From positions 70,671,545-70,735,544 of the forward strand of contig NC_064436.1 in NCBI RefSeq assembly GCF_023343835.1: a stretch of DNA of 64,000 nt. The letters run 5' to 3'. Origin of the DNA: Lagopus muta. Its lineage: Eukaryota > Chordata > Aves > Galliformes > Phasianidae. Numbering within the stretch: position 1 is the first letter of the stretch; every line of letters begins with the position of its first letter. The notes under the pieces were generated by a model. It searched no databases, was not told where the DNA came from, and saw nothing but the letters and a program-made list of their open reading frames with translations. The position numbers were made by a program, and so were the translations under genes. Shown in pieces: positions 23,301 to 35,300 of this stretch.

Positions 23301-26300
23301 CCAGCACCCAGCATCCAGCACCTGGCACCCGGCACCCGGCACCCGGCACCCAGCGCCCAGCACCCAGCACCCGGCGCCCAGCACCTGGCGCCCAGCACCC
23401 AGCGCCCAGCACCTGGCACCCAGCACCCATCATCCAGCGCCCAGCGCCCAGCACCCAGTGCCCAGCGCCCAGCGCCCAGTGCCCATCATCCAGCATCCAG
23501 CACCCAGCACCCAGCACCCAGCATCCAGCATCCAGCATCCAGCATCCAGCACCAGCACCCAGCATCCAGCACCCAGCACCCACCACCCAGCACCCAGCAC
23601 CCAGCACCCAGCATCCCGGCACCCAGCATCCCGGCACCCAGCATCCCGGCACCCAGCACCCGGCACCCGGCACCCAGCATCCCAGCACCCAGCACCCAGC
23701 ACCCCAGCGCCCGGCACCCAGCACCCCAGCGCCCGGCACCCAACAGCCGGCGCCCGGCACCCAGCACCCAGCACTCAGCATCCCAGCACCCAGCACCCCA
23801 GCGCCCAGCGCCCAGCACCCAGCACCCAGCACCCGGCACCCAGCACCCGGCACCCATCATCCAGCACCCATCATCCAGCACCCATCATCCAGCACCCATC
23901 ATCCAGCACCCAGCACCCATCATCCAGCACCCCAGCACCCAGCATCCCAGCACCCGGCACCCAGCACCCGTCATCCGGCACCCAGCACCCACCACCCATC
24001 ATCCAGCACCCAGCGCCCCACATCCAGCACCCATCATCCAGCACCCAACATCCAGCACCCACCACCCACCACCTACTTCATCTTTCACACTGCTGTGCTG
24101 CGGCGCCACAGCGATGCTCAGCTGGTTCCCATCCAGCGTCATGGGGAAGCAGCTGTAGAACTTCACCATGGATTCTGCCGACCTTCTGCTGATTTCAAGA
24201 TACGCCTTTGCAAAGGAAGGGAGCAGCGCCGTGAGCAGGGGCTGCCTTGAACAGAGCCGCCTCAAAGCCCCACCGCTGGCCACATTGCGTGCACTAAAGG
24301 TGCATTTGCTGCCGGTCAGGAGGGCGCCCCCAGCTGAGCTCCATACCTTCTTATGGGACGACACAATTAACACATCTCTCAGGCCTCCAAACGGCTTGGT
24401 CAGGTTGGAAACTTCCTCCACTGAATATCCTTTGTCAGGCAGGTTGGAAACCACAACCACGCACACGTCATCAGCATCCTGCAAGCAAAGGGAAGCAGCG
24501 CTGCTGGATGCCCGGCTGGAAGCTGCTGGGAGACCGAGGGCAAGGATCACAGCACGGCCTGGGTTGCAAAGGAGCACAGCGCTCATCCAGCTCCAAACTG
24601 CTGGGTGCAGGTCGCCAAGCAGCAGCACAGGCTGCCCAGAGCCACATCCAGCCTGGTTTTGAATGCCTGCAGGGATGGGGCATCACAGCCTCGCTGGGAA
24701 AGGGCAGGCATCAGCAGGAAGAAACTGGTGTGGCCTGAGTAAGTGTGCAGGTGACAGCGAGCTGGGAGGTGGCGTGGATGTGCGTGAGGGCAGGGAGGCC
24801 CTGCACAGGGATGTGGATCAGCTGCAGCACTGGGCCGAGGTGAACGGGATGAGGTTCAACAAGGCCAGGTGCCGAGTCCTGTTTTGGGCACAGCAACCCC
24901 ATGCAGCGCCGTGGGCTGGGGATGAGCGGCTGTGAGTGTGGAGAGCAAAGGGAGCTGGGGCTGTTGGTTGGTGCTGGGCTGAAGGCGAGCCCACAGGGCG
25001 CCCAGGTGGCCAAGAGGGCCGGCGGCAGCCTGGGCTGCATGAGGAATGGGCAGCAGAGCAGGGAGGGGAGCATCCCCTGCACTCAGCTGTGGGGAGGCCG
25101 CACCTCGAGGGCTGGCTTCAGTTTGGGGCTCCTCAGTGCAGGAAAGATGTTGAGGCCCTGCAGCGTGCAGAGAAGGGCAGCGAAATGGGGAGGGGTGCGG
25201 AGCACAGGGCTGCTGAGGAGCTGAGGGAGCTGGGAGGGTGGAGGGGGAGAAGAGGAGCTCAGGGGAGACCTGGCTGCACTCTGCCACCTCCTGAAGGGAG
25301 GCCGTGATGTCAAAGGGCCTGGCCTCTTGTCCCATGCAAATAGTAGGAGCTGAGGAAACGGCCAGGAGTTGTAGCAGAGGAGCTTTGGGTCGGACAGGAG
25401 GCAGAACTGCTTCTCTCAGGGCTCAGGCCCTGCAATGGCTGCCCAGGAGGTGGGGGAGGCGCCTGGCTGAGGAGCTGCGTGCTGTGCTTTGGTGCTGGTG
25501 CTGCTGATAGCAATGGGACGGGGGTTGGACTGGATGCTCTTGCAGCTCGTTTCCAACCTCGGGATGCTGTGCAAGCTGCCCTTCGTCACCAGAGATCAGC
25601 AGCGCATCTCAAGCAGAGGTGTGCAGGCAGCAGATGAGCAGGGAAGGGCCCCTCACTGCAGGGAAGACATGGAGGGCCTGGAACGTGTTGAAAGGAGGGC
25701 AGGGAAATGGTGAGGGGTCTGGAGCACAGGGCTGAGGAGAGGCTGAAGGAGCTGGGAATGTTCAGTGTGAGAAGAGGAGCTGAGGGCAGAGCTCACTGCT
25801 CTCTATGGCTGCTGCAGGGAGCTGGGGGGCGGCCTCTGCTCTGGTGCCATCAGCGATAGGAGCAGAGGGAACGGCTTCAAGCTGCGGCAGGGGAGATTGA
25901 GGCTGGGCGTGAGGAAGAATTGCTGGTCAGCAAGGTGGGCAGCACTGCAATGGATGCCCAGGGAGGTGGGGGAGGCAGCGAGCCTGGGGGTGTTGAAGGC
26001 AAGGCTGGGTGCTGTGCTGAGGGCCGGGGTTCAGTGGGAGCTGTTGGCCATGGGGGAACGGTTGGACTGGGGGAGCTTGGAGCTCTGTAACAACCGGCGT
26101 GATTCCATGGTTCTCTATGGTTCTATGAGCTGTGCGACCGGCTGTAGGAACGGCTTGGGCAGGGGGTTGGACTCCATGAGCTCTGCAGCTCCCTTCCAAC
26201 CCCTGCCATTCTGTGGGATTCTGTGTCTCTATGGGTCCCAGCGTGTCTCTATGGGTCCCAATGGGTCCCAATGTGTCTCTATGGGTCCCAACATGTCTCT

Positions 26301-29300
26301 ATGGGTCCCAATGGGTCTCTATGGGTCCCAATGGGTCCCAACGTGTCTCTATGGGTCCCAACGTGTTTCTATGGGTCCCAATGGGTCCCAACGTGTCTCT
26401 ATGGGTCTCAATGTGTCTCTGGGTCCCAATGTGTCTCTATGGATCCGAATGTCTCTCTATGGGTCCCAATGGCTCCCAACATGTCACTATGGGTCCCAAC
26501 GTGTCTCTATGGGTCCCAATGGATCCCAACGTGTCTCTAGGGATCCCAGTGTGTCTCTAGGCGTCCCAACATGTCTCTATGGGTCCCTATGGGTCTCAAT
26601 GTGTCTCTATGGGTCCCAACGTGTCTCTATGGGTCCCTATGGGTCCCAATGGGTCCCTATGGGTCCCAGCGTGTCTCTATGGGTCCCTATGGGTCTCAAT
26701 GTGTCTCTATGGGTCCCAACGTGTCTCTGTGGGTCCCAACGTGTCTCTAGGGGTCCCAGTGTTTCTCTATGGGTCCCAATGTGTCTCTATGGGTCCCTAT
26801 GGGTCTCAGTGTGTCTCTATGGGTCCCAATGGGTCTCTGTGGGTCCCAATATGTCTCTATGGGTCCCAGTGTTTCTCTATGGGTCCCAATGTGTCTCTGT
26901 GGGTCCCAACATGTCTCTATGGGTCCCAACGTGTCTCTATGGATCCCAATGGATCAGAGCTTGGAGCTCTGTAACAACCTGCGTGATTCCATGGTTCTAT
27001 GAAGCAGCCCCAGGCCGAAGCCCCATGGCACTGACCTTGCTGCCCAGCTCCGCTGCTTCTTCGCTCTTCACCATCACTTCAGAAGCTCCTATTTGACAAA
27101 ACAAACGGGAGAGGGGCGTCACTTCAGCAGCTGTGCACAGCTCTGCAGCTGCAGCAGAGCCTGAAGGACGTCTGGTGTCATCCTTAACATTTCATCACTG
27201 CTGTTGTGGGGAAAAGCAAGAGAGCCACGTGCAAGAGCTCTCAGGAAGAACAGCCTTAAGGCAGAGCAGAGAAACCCCTCCAAGTTGTGCCGGTTTGAAT
27301 TCACCACAGCAGAGATTTGGGGTAGAAAAGAGGAAGCACCGCGTCAGTTTGCAGCTCACCTCCATCACGTAAAGCTTCCTTCTGCCCATCCGAGCCCACG
27401 GGCGCCGCCTGCAGCACCCAGGCGGCTTTGTCTACAAAAGCAGAGCAAAATGAAACCCCAAGATATCCCAGCATTGCAGTTGAGCGAGCAGGAGCCCAGC
27501 TCTAACAGCAGGATTACCCGGTAAGGGCGCAGCATTGCCCGCTGCTTTGCACTGAGCCCCTCCTGCCTTCGTTGGCTCTGTGACGCCGTCGTCCCCTCCT
27601 GCGGCGCCGCTCGGCTCGGCCGGCTCTCCTTCCCCAGCTGCCGTCCCGCTTTCTGGTGAGCTCTGAAGCTCTTTGGATTCACTTTCTTCCGATGGAGCTG
27701 GAAGGAAGAGGCAGATAGAAAGGGTTCTTCAGTTCCATGTGCTGCACAGAGCAGAGCTGAGCTGTGAGCCCGGCGCTGGAGATGCCCTGCTGCAAACCCC
27801 CACTCGCTGCTGCACAGTTGGAGATGCGCACAGGAGGAGCCCCCACGGCCAGCATCCCCCCCTCCAGCGCCCTGCGTGGTCTCCTGTCTCACCTGCAGTA
27901 TCTGAAGTCTTCCCAGGTTTGCTCTCTGTGGTCCCCAGGGGCTTCTTGCTTTTCTCCTTTTTGCCTAGGTGGAACATCCAGCCATGGGTCAGCATGAATG
28001 CTTTACCTCTCATCTCATCCATTGGTGAACATTCAAACCAGAAAAGGCACAGAGAAGAGCTCCATCTGCAGCAGCCACGACCAAAAAGCACCAAAACAGA
28101 GCCTGCATGGCAACCGACAGCGGCCACGAAGGAAAGCCAGAAGCGCAGCAGCTTTGGTGCTCAGCTGAACTCAGCTCCTGCTGACCAAACTGCTGCAGAA
28201 GCTTTGCTTCCTCCTCCTTGCAGGACCGTGAAGTCGGTTATGGAGGATGAAGTGCTGCAGGCAGACAAGCAGTGAGAGCCGCAGAGTGCAGGCACAGATC
28301 ACAGCATCACAGAACTGCAGGGGTTGGAAGGGAGCTCCAGAGATCATGGAGTCCAACCCCGCTGCCAAAGCAGTTCCCTACAGCAGGTCATCAAATCCTG
28401 ATCCGTTCCTGCATCTCCTGTTGGTGCCTTTTGAGGCTTGGAGCCTCAAGGCAGGGTTCCACCCCAGGAAGGCACTGGGACGGAGCCCCAGCACGGCTCT
28501 CAGTGCTGCAAAGAGGCACTCATACAAAACCAGGGAGATGGGAACCCATTGAGGAGGCAAAGCAGGGCGATGACAGACGAGAGGTGGACAAAACCTCACC
28601 TGCAACCATTCGTGAGGTCTTGGTGGCGGCGGTGGAGGTGGTTGGGTGCTTCCTATTAAGAGCAAAAGATAAGGAACACTGAGTTTCAAATACAGGTGAT
28701 GAAGGCGAGCAGCTGAACGTGTTCCCAAAGCAGCAAATCTCAACAAGGAAAGGAATCCGTTTGGTTTGCAGCGGCTCTAAGGAGCGGGGACACGGCTGGA
28801 GGGAAGCGCAGGGCTCACCTGGTGCTTGGGGCCACTTTCTTGGTGATGCGAGGCTTCTTTCTGATGCTTGTTTTGGCCTAGAGGAGGCAGGAGGAGGAAC
28901 ATCAGTGCCCCATGCACACAGCTTGCTCCTCTGACTGTTAAACTACAGCAGCTGGCAATTCAGCTGAGAAAAACATCAAGCTGCAATTGGGATTTGCAAG
29001 AGGGGCTTCCTGCCCATCTCAGCCCGCTGTGGGTACGAAGGAACGTGAAACACAAGTGCTAAAATCACTGTTTTCCTGGTGCAGGTCAGTTTGTGGATGG
29101 GAATAGCAAGGCAAGCACACGCAGCGCTCAGCAGCGCCGTTACCTGGCTGGGAGACGCTTTGGGCTTCTCTGCCACGCTGATCTTCACCTGCTTCCCGTT
29201 CACCAGCACCGGCACGGTCTCACCGTATTTCACAGCTGCTATCACCGCCTCCTTGTAGTTCATCTCCAAGTAGGCCTGAAACAAAGGCGCCTTCAGCCTC

Positions 29301-32300
29301 CAGTGCTGCAGCTCTGTGAGGAACCCGCTCACAACAGCCCCCATTCCTCCCTGTGTTCAATGCTGCATCAAGCAGCCCAGCAGCGCACAGCAATGCAGCG
29401 CACGGCCCAGCCAAGCCGTGACCACATGCCCTGCTTCTGACTGTCTGCAAGGAACCACAGCATCACAGGGTTGGAAATGATCTATAGATCATGCAGTCCA
29501 ACCCCCCTGCCATTGCTATCAGCACCACCAGCACCAAAGCACAGCACGCCTCCCCCATTGGGACCCATAGAGACACGTTGGGACTCATAGAGACACATTG
29601 GGACCCACAGAGACACGTTGGGACCCATAGAGACCCATTGGGACCAATAGAGACACGTTGGGACCCATAGAGACACGTTGGGACCCATAGAGAAACGTTG
29701 GGACCCATAGAGAAACACTGGGACCCATAGAGAAACACTGGGACCCATAGGTACACGTTGGGACCCATAGAGACACATTGGGAGCCATAGAGACACAGTG
29801 GGAGCCATAGAGACACAGAATCCCACAGAATGGCAGGGGTTGGAAGGGAGCTGCAGAGCTCATGGAGTCCAACCCCCTGCCCAAGCCGTTCCTACAGCCG
29901 GTCGCACAGCTCATAGAACCATAGAGAACCATGGAATCACGCAGGTTGTTACAGAGCTCCAAGCTCCCCCAGTCCAACCGTTCCCCCATGGCCAACAGCT
30001 CCCACTGAACCCCGGCCCTCAGCACAGCACCCAGCCTTGCCTTCAACACCCCCAGGCTCGCTGCCTCCCCCACCTCCCTGGGCATCCATTGCAGTGCTGC
30101 CCACCTTGCTGACCAGCAATTCTTCCTCACGCCCAGCCTCAATCTCCCCTGCCGCAGCTTGAAGCCGTTCCCTCTGCTCCTATCGCTGATGGCACGAGAG
30201 CAGAGGCCGCCCCCCAGCTCCCTGCAGCAGCCATAGAGAGCAGTGAGCTCTGCCCTCAGCTCCTCTTCTCACACTGAACATTCCCAGCTCCTTCAGCCTC
30301 TCCTCAGCCCTGTGCTCCAGACCCCTCACCATTTCCCTGCCCTCCTTTCAACACGTTCCAGGCCCTCCATGTCTTCCCTGCAGTGAGGGGCCCTTCCCTG
30401 CTCATCTGCTGCCTGCACACCTCTGGTTGAGATGCGCTGCTGATCTCTGGTGACGAAGGGCAGCTTGCACAGCATCCCGAGGTTGGAAACGAGCTGCAAG
30501 AGCATCCAGTCCAACCCCCGTCCCATTGCTATCAGCAGCACCAGCACCAAAGCACAGCACGCAGCTCCTCAGCCAGGCGCCTCCCCCACCTCCTGGGCAG
30601 CCATTGCAGGGCCTGAGCACTGAGAGAAGCAGTTCTGCCTCCTGTCCGACCCAAACCTCCCCTGCTACAACTGCTGGCCGTTTCCTCAGCTCCTACTATT
30701 TGCATGGGACAAGAGGCCAGGCCCTTTGACATCACGGCCTCCCTTCAGGAGGTGGCAGAGTGCAGCCAGGTCTCCCCTGAGCTCCTCTTCTCCCCCTCCA
30801 CCCTCCCAGCTCCCTCAGCTCCTCAGCAGCCCTGTGCTCCGCACCCCTCCCCATTTCGCTGCCCTTCTCTGCACGCTGCAGGGCCTCAACATCTTTCCTG
30901 CACTCAGGAGCCCCAAACTGAAGCCAGCCCTCGAGGTGCGGCCTCCCCACAGCTGAGTGCAGGGGATGCTCCCCTCCCTGCTCTGCTGCCCATTCCTCAT
31001 GCAGCCCAGGCTGCCGCTGGCCCTCTTGGCCACCTGGGCGCCCTGTGGGCTCCTGTTCAGCCCAGCACCAACCAACAGCCCCAGCTCCCTTTGCTCTCCA
31101 CACTCACAGCCGCTCATCCCCAGCCCACGGCGCTGCATGGGGTTGCTGTGCCCAAAACAGGACTCGGCACCTGGCCTTGTTGAACCTCATCCCGTTCACC
31201 TCGGCCCAGTGCTGCAGCTGATCCACATCCCTGTGCAGGGCCTCCCTGCCCTCACGCACATCCACGCCACCTCCCAGCTCGCTGTCACCTGCACACTTAT
31301 GAGGCTGCCCTCATAGGTCATCAATGAGGATATTACACAGGATGGGCCCCAGCCCCGAGCCCTGGGGGAAACTCAGCTTCCTGCAGGCTAAAATGGGAGC
31401 TGGCCCACATGTCTCAGACTGCTCTGAGCTGCTGTGCCCAAGGATGAGCAGAGGATCAACACAGAGGTGCTCAGTGTCCGCCCGTCCCATCGGAGGGAAC
31501 TGACCTTGTTCCTGGAGCGCAGCACGATCAGGTCGCTGACTTTGCCGAAGGGCTGCACGATCTTTTTGATGTCCTGGTCTGAGAAGCCATCGTCCGGTAA
31601 GTTGGAGATCTGAAGGACCGTCCCACAGTTCAGCAGCTCCTCTCTCAACAGCTGCACGTTAAAGACAAAGCCACACATCAGCACCTTCCACATCTATTCC
31701 AACAAGAGGCAGGACTCGGCCTGTCACAGAGCTTGCTGAGCCCAAAGCAGACAGAGCAACCAGAAGGGAGCTCATTCAGCTGCCGAAATGCAGGGACAGC
31801 AGCACCGCAGGGTGAGGAGCAGCACAGCCCCACAGCCCTCCTTTCAATGCCATCTCCCGGCATCACAGGCCAGGAACTACCAGGAACAGCAGAGGAGGAT
31901 GTCACAGCATCACAGCATCACAGGATTGTAGGGGTTGGAAGGGAGCTGCAGAGCTCATGGAGTCCAACCCCCTGCCAAAGCAGGTTTTCCCTACAGCAGG
32001 TCGCACAGCTCAGCATCCAGGCAGGTCTTGAACATCTCCAGAGCAGGAGACTCCACCACCTCCATGGGCAGCCTGCTGCAATGAACAGTGGGACCATAGA
32101 GACACGTTGGGACCCATAGAGACACATGGGGACCCATAGGGACTCATAGAGACACATTGGGACCCATAGGGACCCCTAGAGACACATTGGGACCCCTAGA
32201 GACACGTTGGGACCCATAGAGACACGTTGAGACCCACAGAGACCCATTGGGACCCATAGGGACCCATAGAGACACATTGGGACCCCCAGAGACACGTTGG

Positions 32301-35300
32301 GACCCCTAGAGACACATTGGGACCCACAGAGACACATTGGGACCCATAGAGACACATTGGGACCCATAGGGACCCATAGAGACATGTTGGGACGCCTAGA
32401 GACACACTGGGATCCATTGGGACCCACAGAGACACATTGGGACCCATAGAGACACGTTGGGACCCATAGTGACATGTTGGGAGCCATTGGGACCCATAGA
32501 GAGACATTCGGATCCATAGAGACACATTGGGACCCAGAGACATGTTGAGACCCATAGAGACACGTTGGGACCCATTGGGACCCATAGAGACCCATTGGGA
32601 CCCATAGAGACACACTGGGACCCGTTGGGACCCATAGAGACACGTTGGGACCCATAGAGACACATTGGGACCCATAGAGACACATTGGGACCCATAGAGA
32701 CACGCTGGGACCCATAGAGACACGTTGGGACCCATAGAGACACGCTGGGAGCCATTGGGACCCATAGAGACATGTTGGGACCCATAGAGACCCATTGGGA
32801 CCCATAGGGACCCACAGAGACATGTTGGGACCCATAGAGACCCATTGGGACCCATAGAGACCCATAGAGACACGTTGGGACCCCTAGAGACACATTGGGA
32901 CCCATTGGGACCCATAGAGACATGTTGGGACCCATAGAGGCACAGAATCCCACAGAATGGCAGGGGTTGGAATGGAGCTGCAGAGCTCATGGAGTCCAAC
33001 CCCCTGCCCAAGCCGTTCGTACAGCCGGTCGCACAGCTCATAGAACCATAGAGAACCATGGAATCACGCAGGTTGTTACAGAGCTCCAAGCTCCCCCAGT
33101 CCAACCGTTCCCCCATGGCCAACAGCTCCCACTGAACCCCGGCCCTCAGCACAGCACCCAGCCTTGCCTTCAACACCCCCAGGCTCGCTGCCTCCCCCAC
33201 CTCCCTGGGCATCCATTGCAGTGCTGCCCACCTTGCTGACCAGCAATTCTTCCTCACGCCCAGCCTCAATCTCCCCTGCCGCAGCTTGAAGCCGTTCCCT
33301 CTGCTCCTATCGCTGATGGCACCAGAGCAGAGGCCGCCCCCCAGCTCCCTGCAGCAGCCATAGAGAGCAGTGAGCTCTGCCCTCAGCTCCTCTTCTCACA
33401 CTGAACATTCCCAGCTCCTTCAGCCTCTCCTCAGCCCTGTGCTCCAGACCCCTCACCATTTCCCTGCCCTCCTTTAACACGTTCCAGGCCCTCCATGTCT
33501 TCCCTGCAGTGAGGGGCCCAAAACTGCACCCAGCCCTCGAGGTGCGGCCTCACAGAGCTGCACACAGGGATGGATGCTCAGCTCCCTGCTCTGCTGGCAG
33601 CGCTGTTTCTGATGCAGGCCAGGCTGCCTTTGCCCTTCCTGGCCACACTGCTGGTCCCGTTCAGCCCAGCATCCATCCACACCCCCAGCCCCATTTCCTC
33701 TATGCCGTCCTCCACCCCCATGCCTGCAGCGTCGCCTGGGGTCATTGCAGCCCAAGCGCAGGACCCGGCATTTGGCCTTGTTGCACCTCAGCCCATGGGC
33801 TTCAGCCCAGCTCTGCAGCCTGTCCTGTTTTGTGCTGAGAGCCCAGAACTGGACGCCGTGCTGCAGATGAGGCCTCACAGGGCAGAGCAGAGGGGAAGGA
33901 TCACATCCCTCAACCTGCTGGCCACGCTCTGTGCAATGCAGCCCAGGCTGCCATGCTGGCCACGAGGGCACCCTGCTGGCTCATGGCAACCTGTTGTTCC
34001 CCAGCTCCCTGCCCGCAGAGTTCCCCTCCAGCACCTCATCCCCCATCCTGTACCGCTGCACGCCGTTATTCCTCCCCAGATGCAAGACTCCACACTTGCT
34101 GTTGTTAAACCCCATCTGGTTTCTTCCTGCCCAGCTCTCAGCCTGTCCAGCTCTCGCTGCACAGCAGCACGGCCTTCAGGCTGTCAGCCAATCCTCCCCA
34201 TCGTCAGCAACGCCGATAATCACCCGGTTATACGGCGCAGCACGAGGCCTGCTGGGCCCTGCGGCTGAGTCGTCCTCCTCCTCTTCCACCTCCTGCTCTT
34301 GGGGCAACTCATCGCTTTGAGGAGAGGAGCCGGATGCAGGCAGAGGAACCGCGTCCTTCTTTATGGCCTTGGCAGCAGGGCTCGTTTTGGGGCTTTTCTT
34401 CCCTGCGGCCCCATGGCTGGGCGCTGACTTCCCCGATCCCGACGCCCCGGGTGCGGATGCTTGCGATGATTTGTGCTTGTTGAACTCCGCCACAAAGCCG
34501 GGTCCCAACGTTTTCATCACCGCCTCCAGAGCTGCCTTCCTGTCTGCCAAAGGAAGGGAAAAGAAGCCTGGTTTTGTCTTTGCTTTACCTCTACTGTTGC
34601 TCAGGTCACTGCAGCTTCAGCTTCCTCCAGACCTGATGTCACTGTGCCGCTTGCAGTGAGCTCACACACCTCCAATCCCCTGCATGTCTTTGGGTGGAGA
34701 TCAGGGGAAATGAAGCCCCAGCCCTGCAGGCATTGGAGGCCAGGCTGGATGTGGCTGTGGGCAGCCTGGGCTGCTGGTTGGTGACCTGCACACAGCAGGG
34801 CTTGGAAATGAATGAGCACTGTGGGCCTTTGTAACCCAGGCTGTTCTATGGTTCTATGAAGGCTGGCCTGGTCTGTTCTCTGTGCTCTGCTCCATAAGAA
34901 AGGCCTGATTTCATCACCACCGTTCCTTTCCCCACCTCCTTGACACATCCTTCCAATATTTGAAGGGAGCACATAAACAGGAGGGGGAACGGCTGTTTGT
35001 GAGGGTGGATGGTGATGGGACAAGGGGAATGGTTTTAAAGTGAGACAGGGGAGGTTTGGGTTGGATATGAGGAGGAAGTTTTTCACACACAGGGTGGTGA
35101 GGCACTGGAACAGGTTGCCCAAGGAGGCTGTGATGCCCCATCCCTGCAGGCATTGGAGGCCAGGCTGGATGTGGCTCTGGGCAGCCTGGGCTGCTGGTTG
35201 GTGACCTGCACACAGCAGGGCTTGGAGCTGGATGGGTGCTGTGCTCCTGTGCAACCCAGGCCATGCTGGGATTCCATCCACTCTATGATCCCAAACATCT

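Noticed and set aside
21993-24250. Long proline/histidine/threonine-rich frames on the plus strand and glycine/cysteine-rich frames on the minus strand
   Set aside because: Heptanucleotide array read in all frames. It is an intron of ZNF638 bounded by well-supported exons.
30704-31316. Repeated open frames ([14 protein letters not shown] type) seen at about 21.1, 24.9 and 30.7 kb
   Set aside because: They lie in noncoding 3' parts of CR1 copies and recur because the copies are near-identical, not because they encode a protein.
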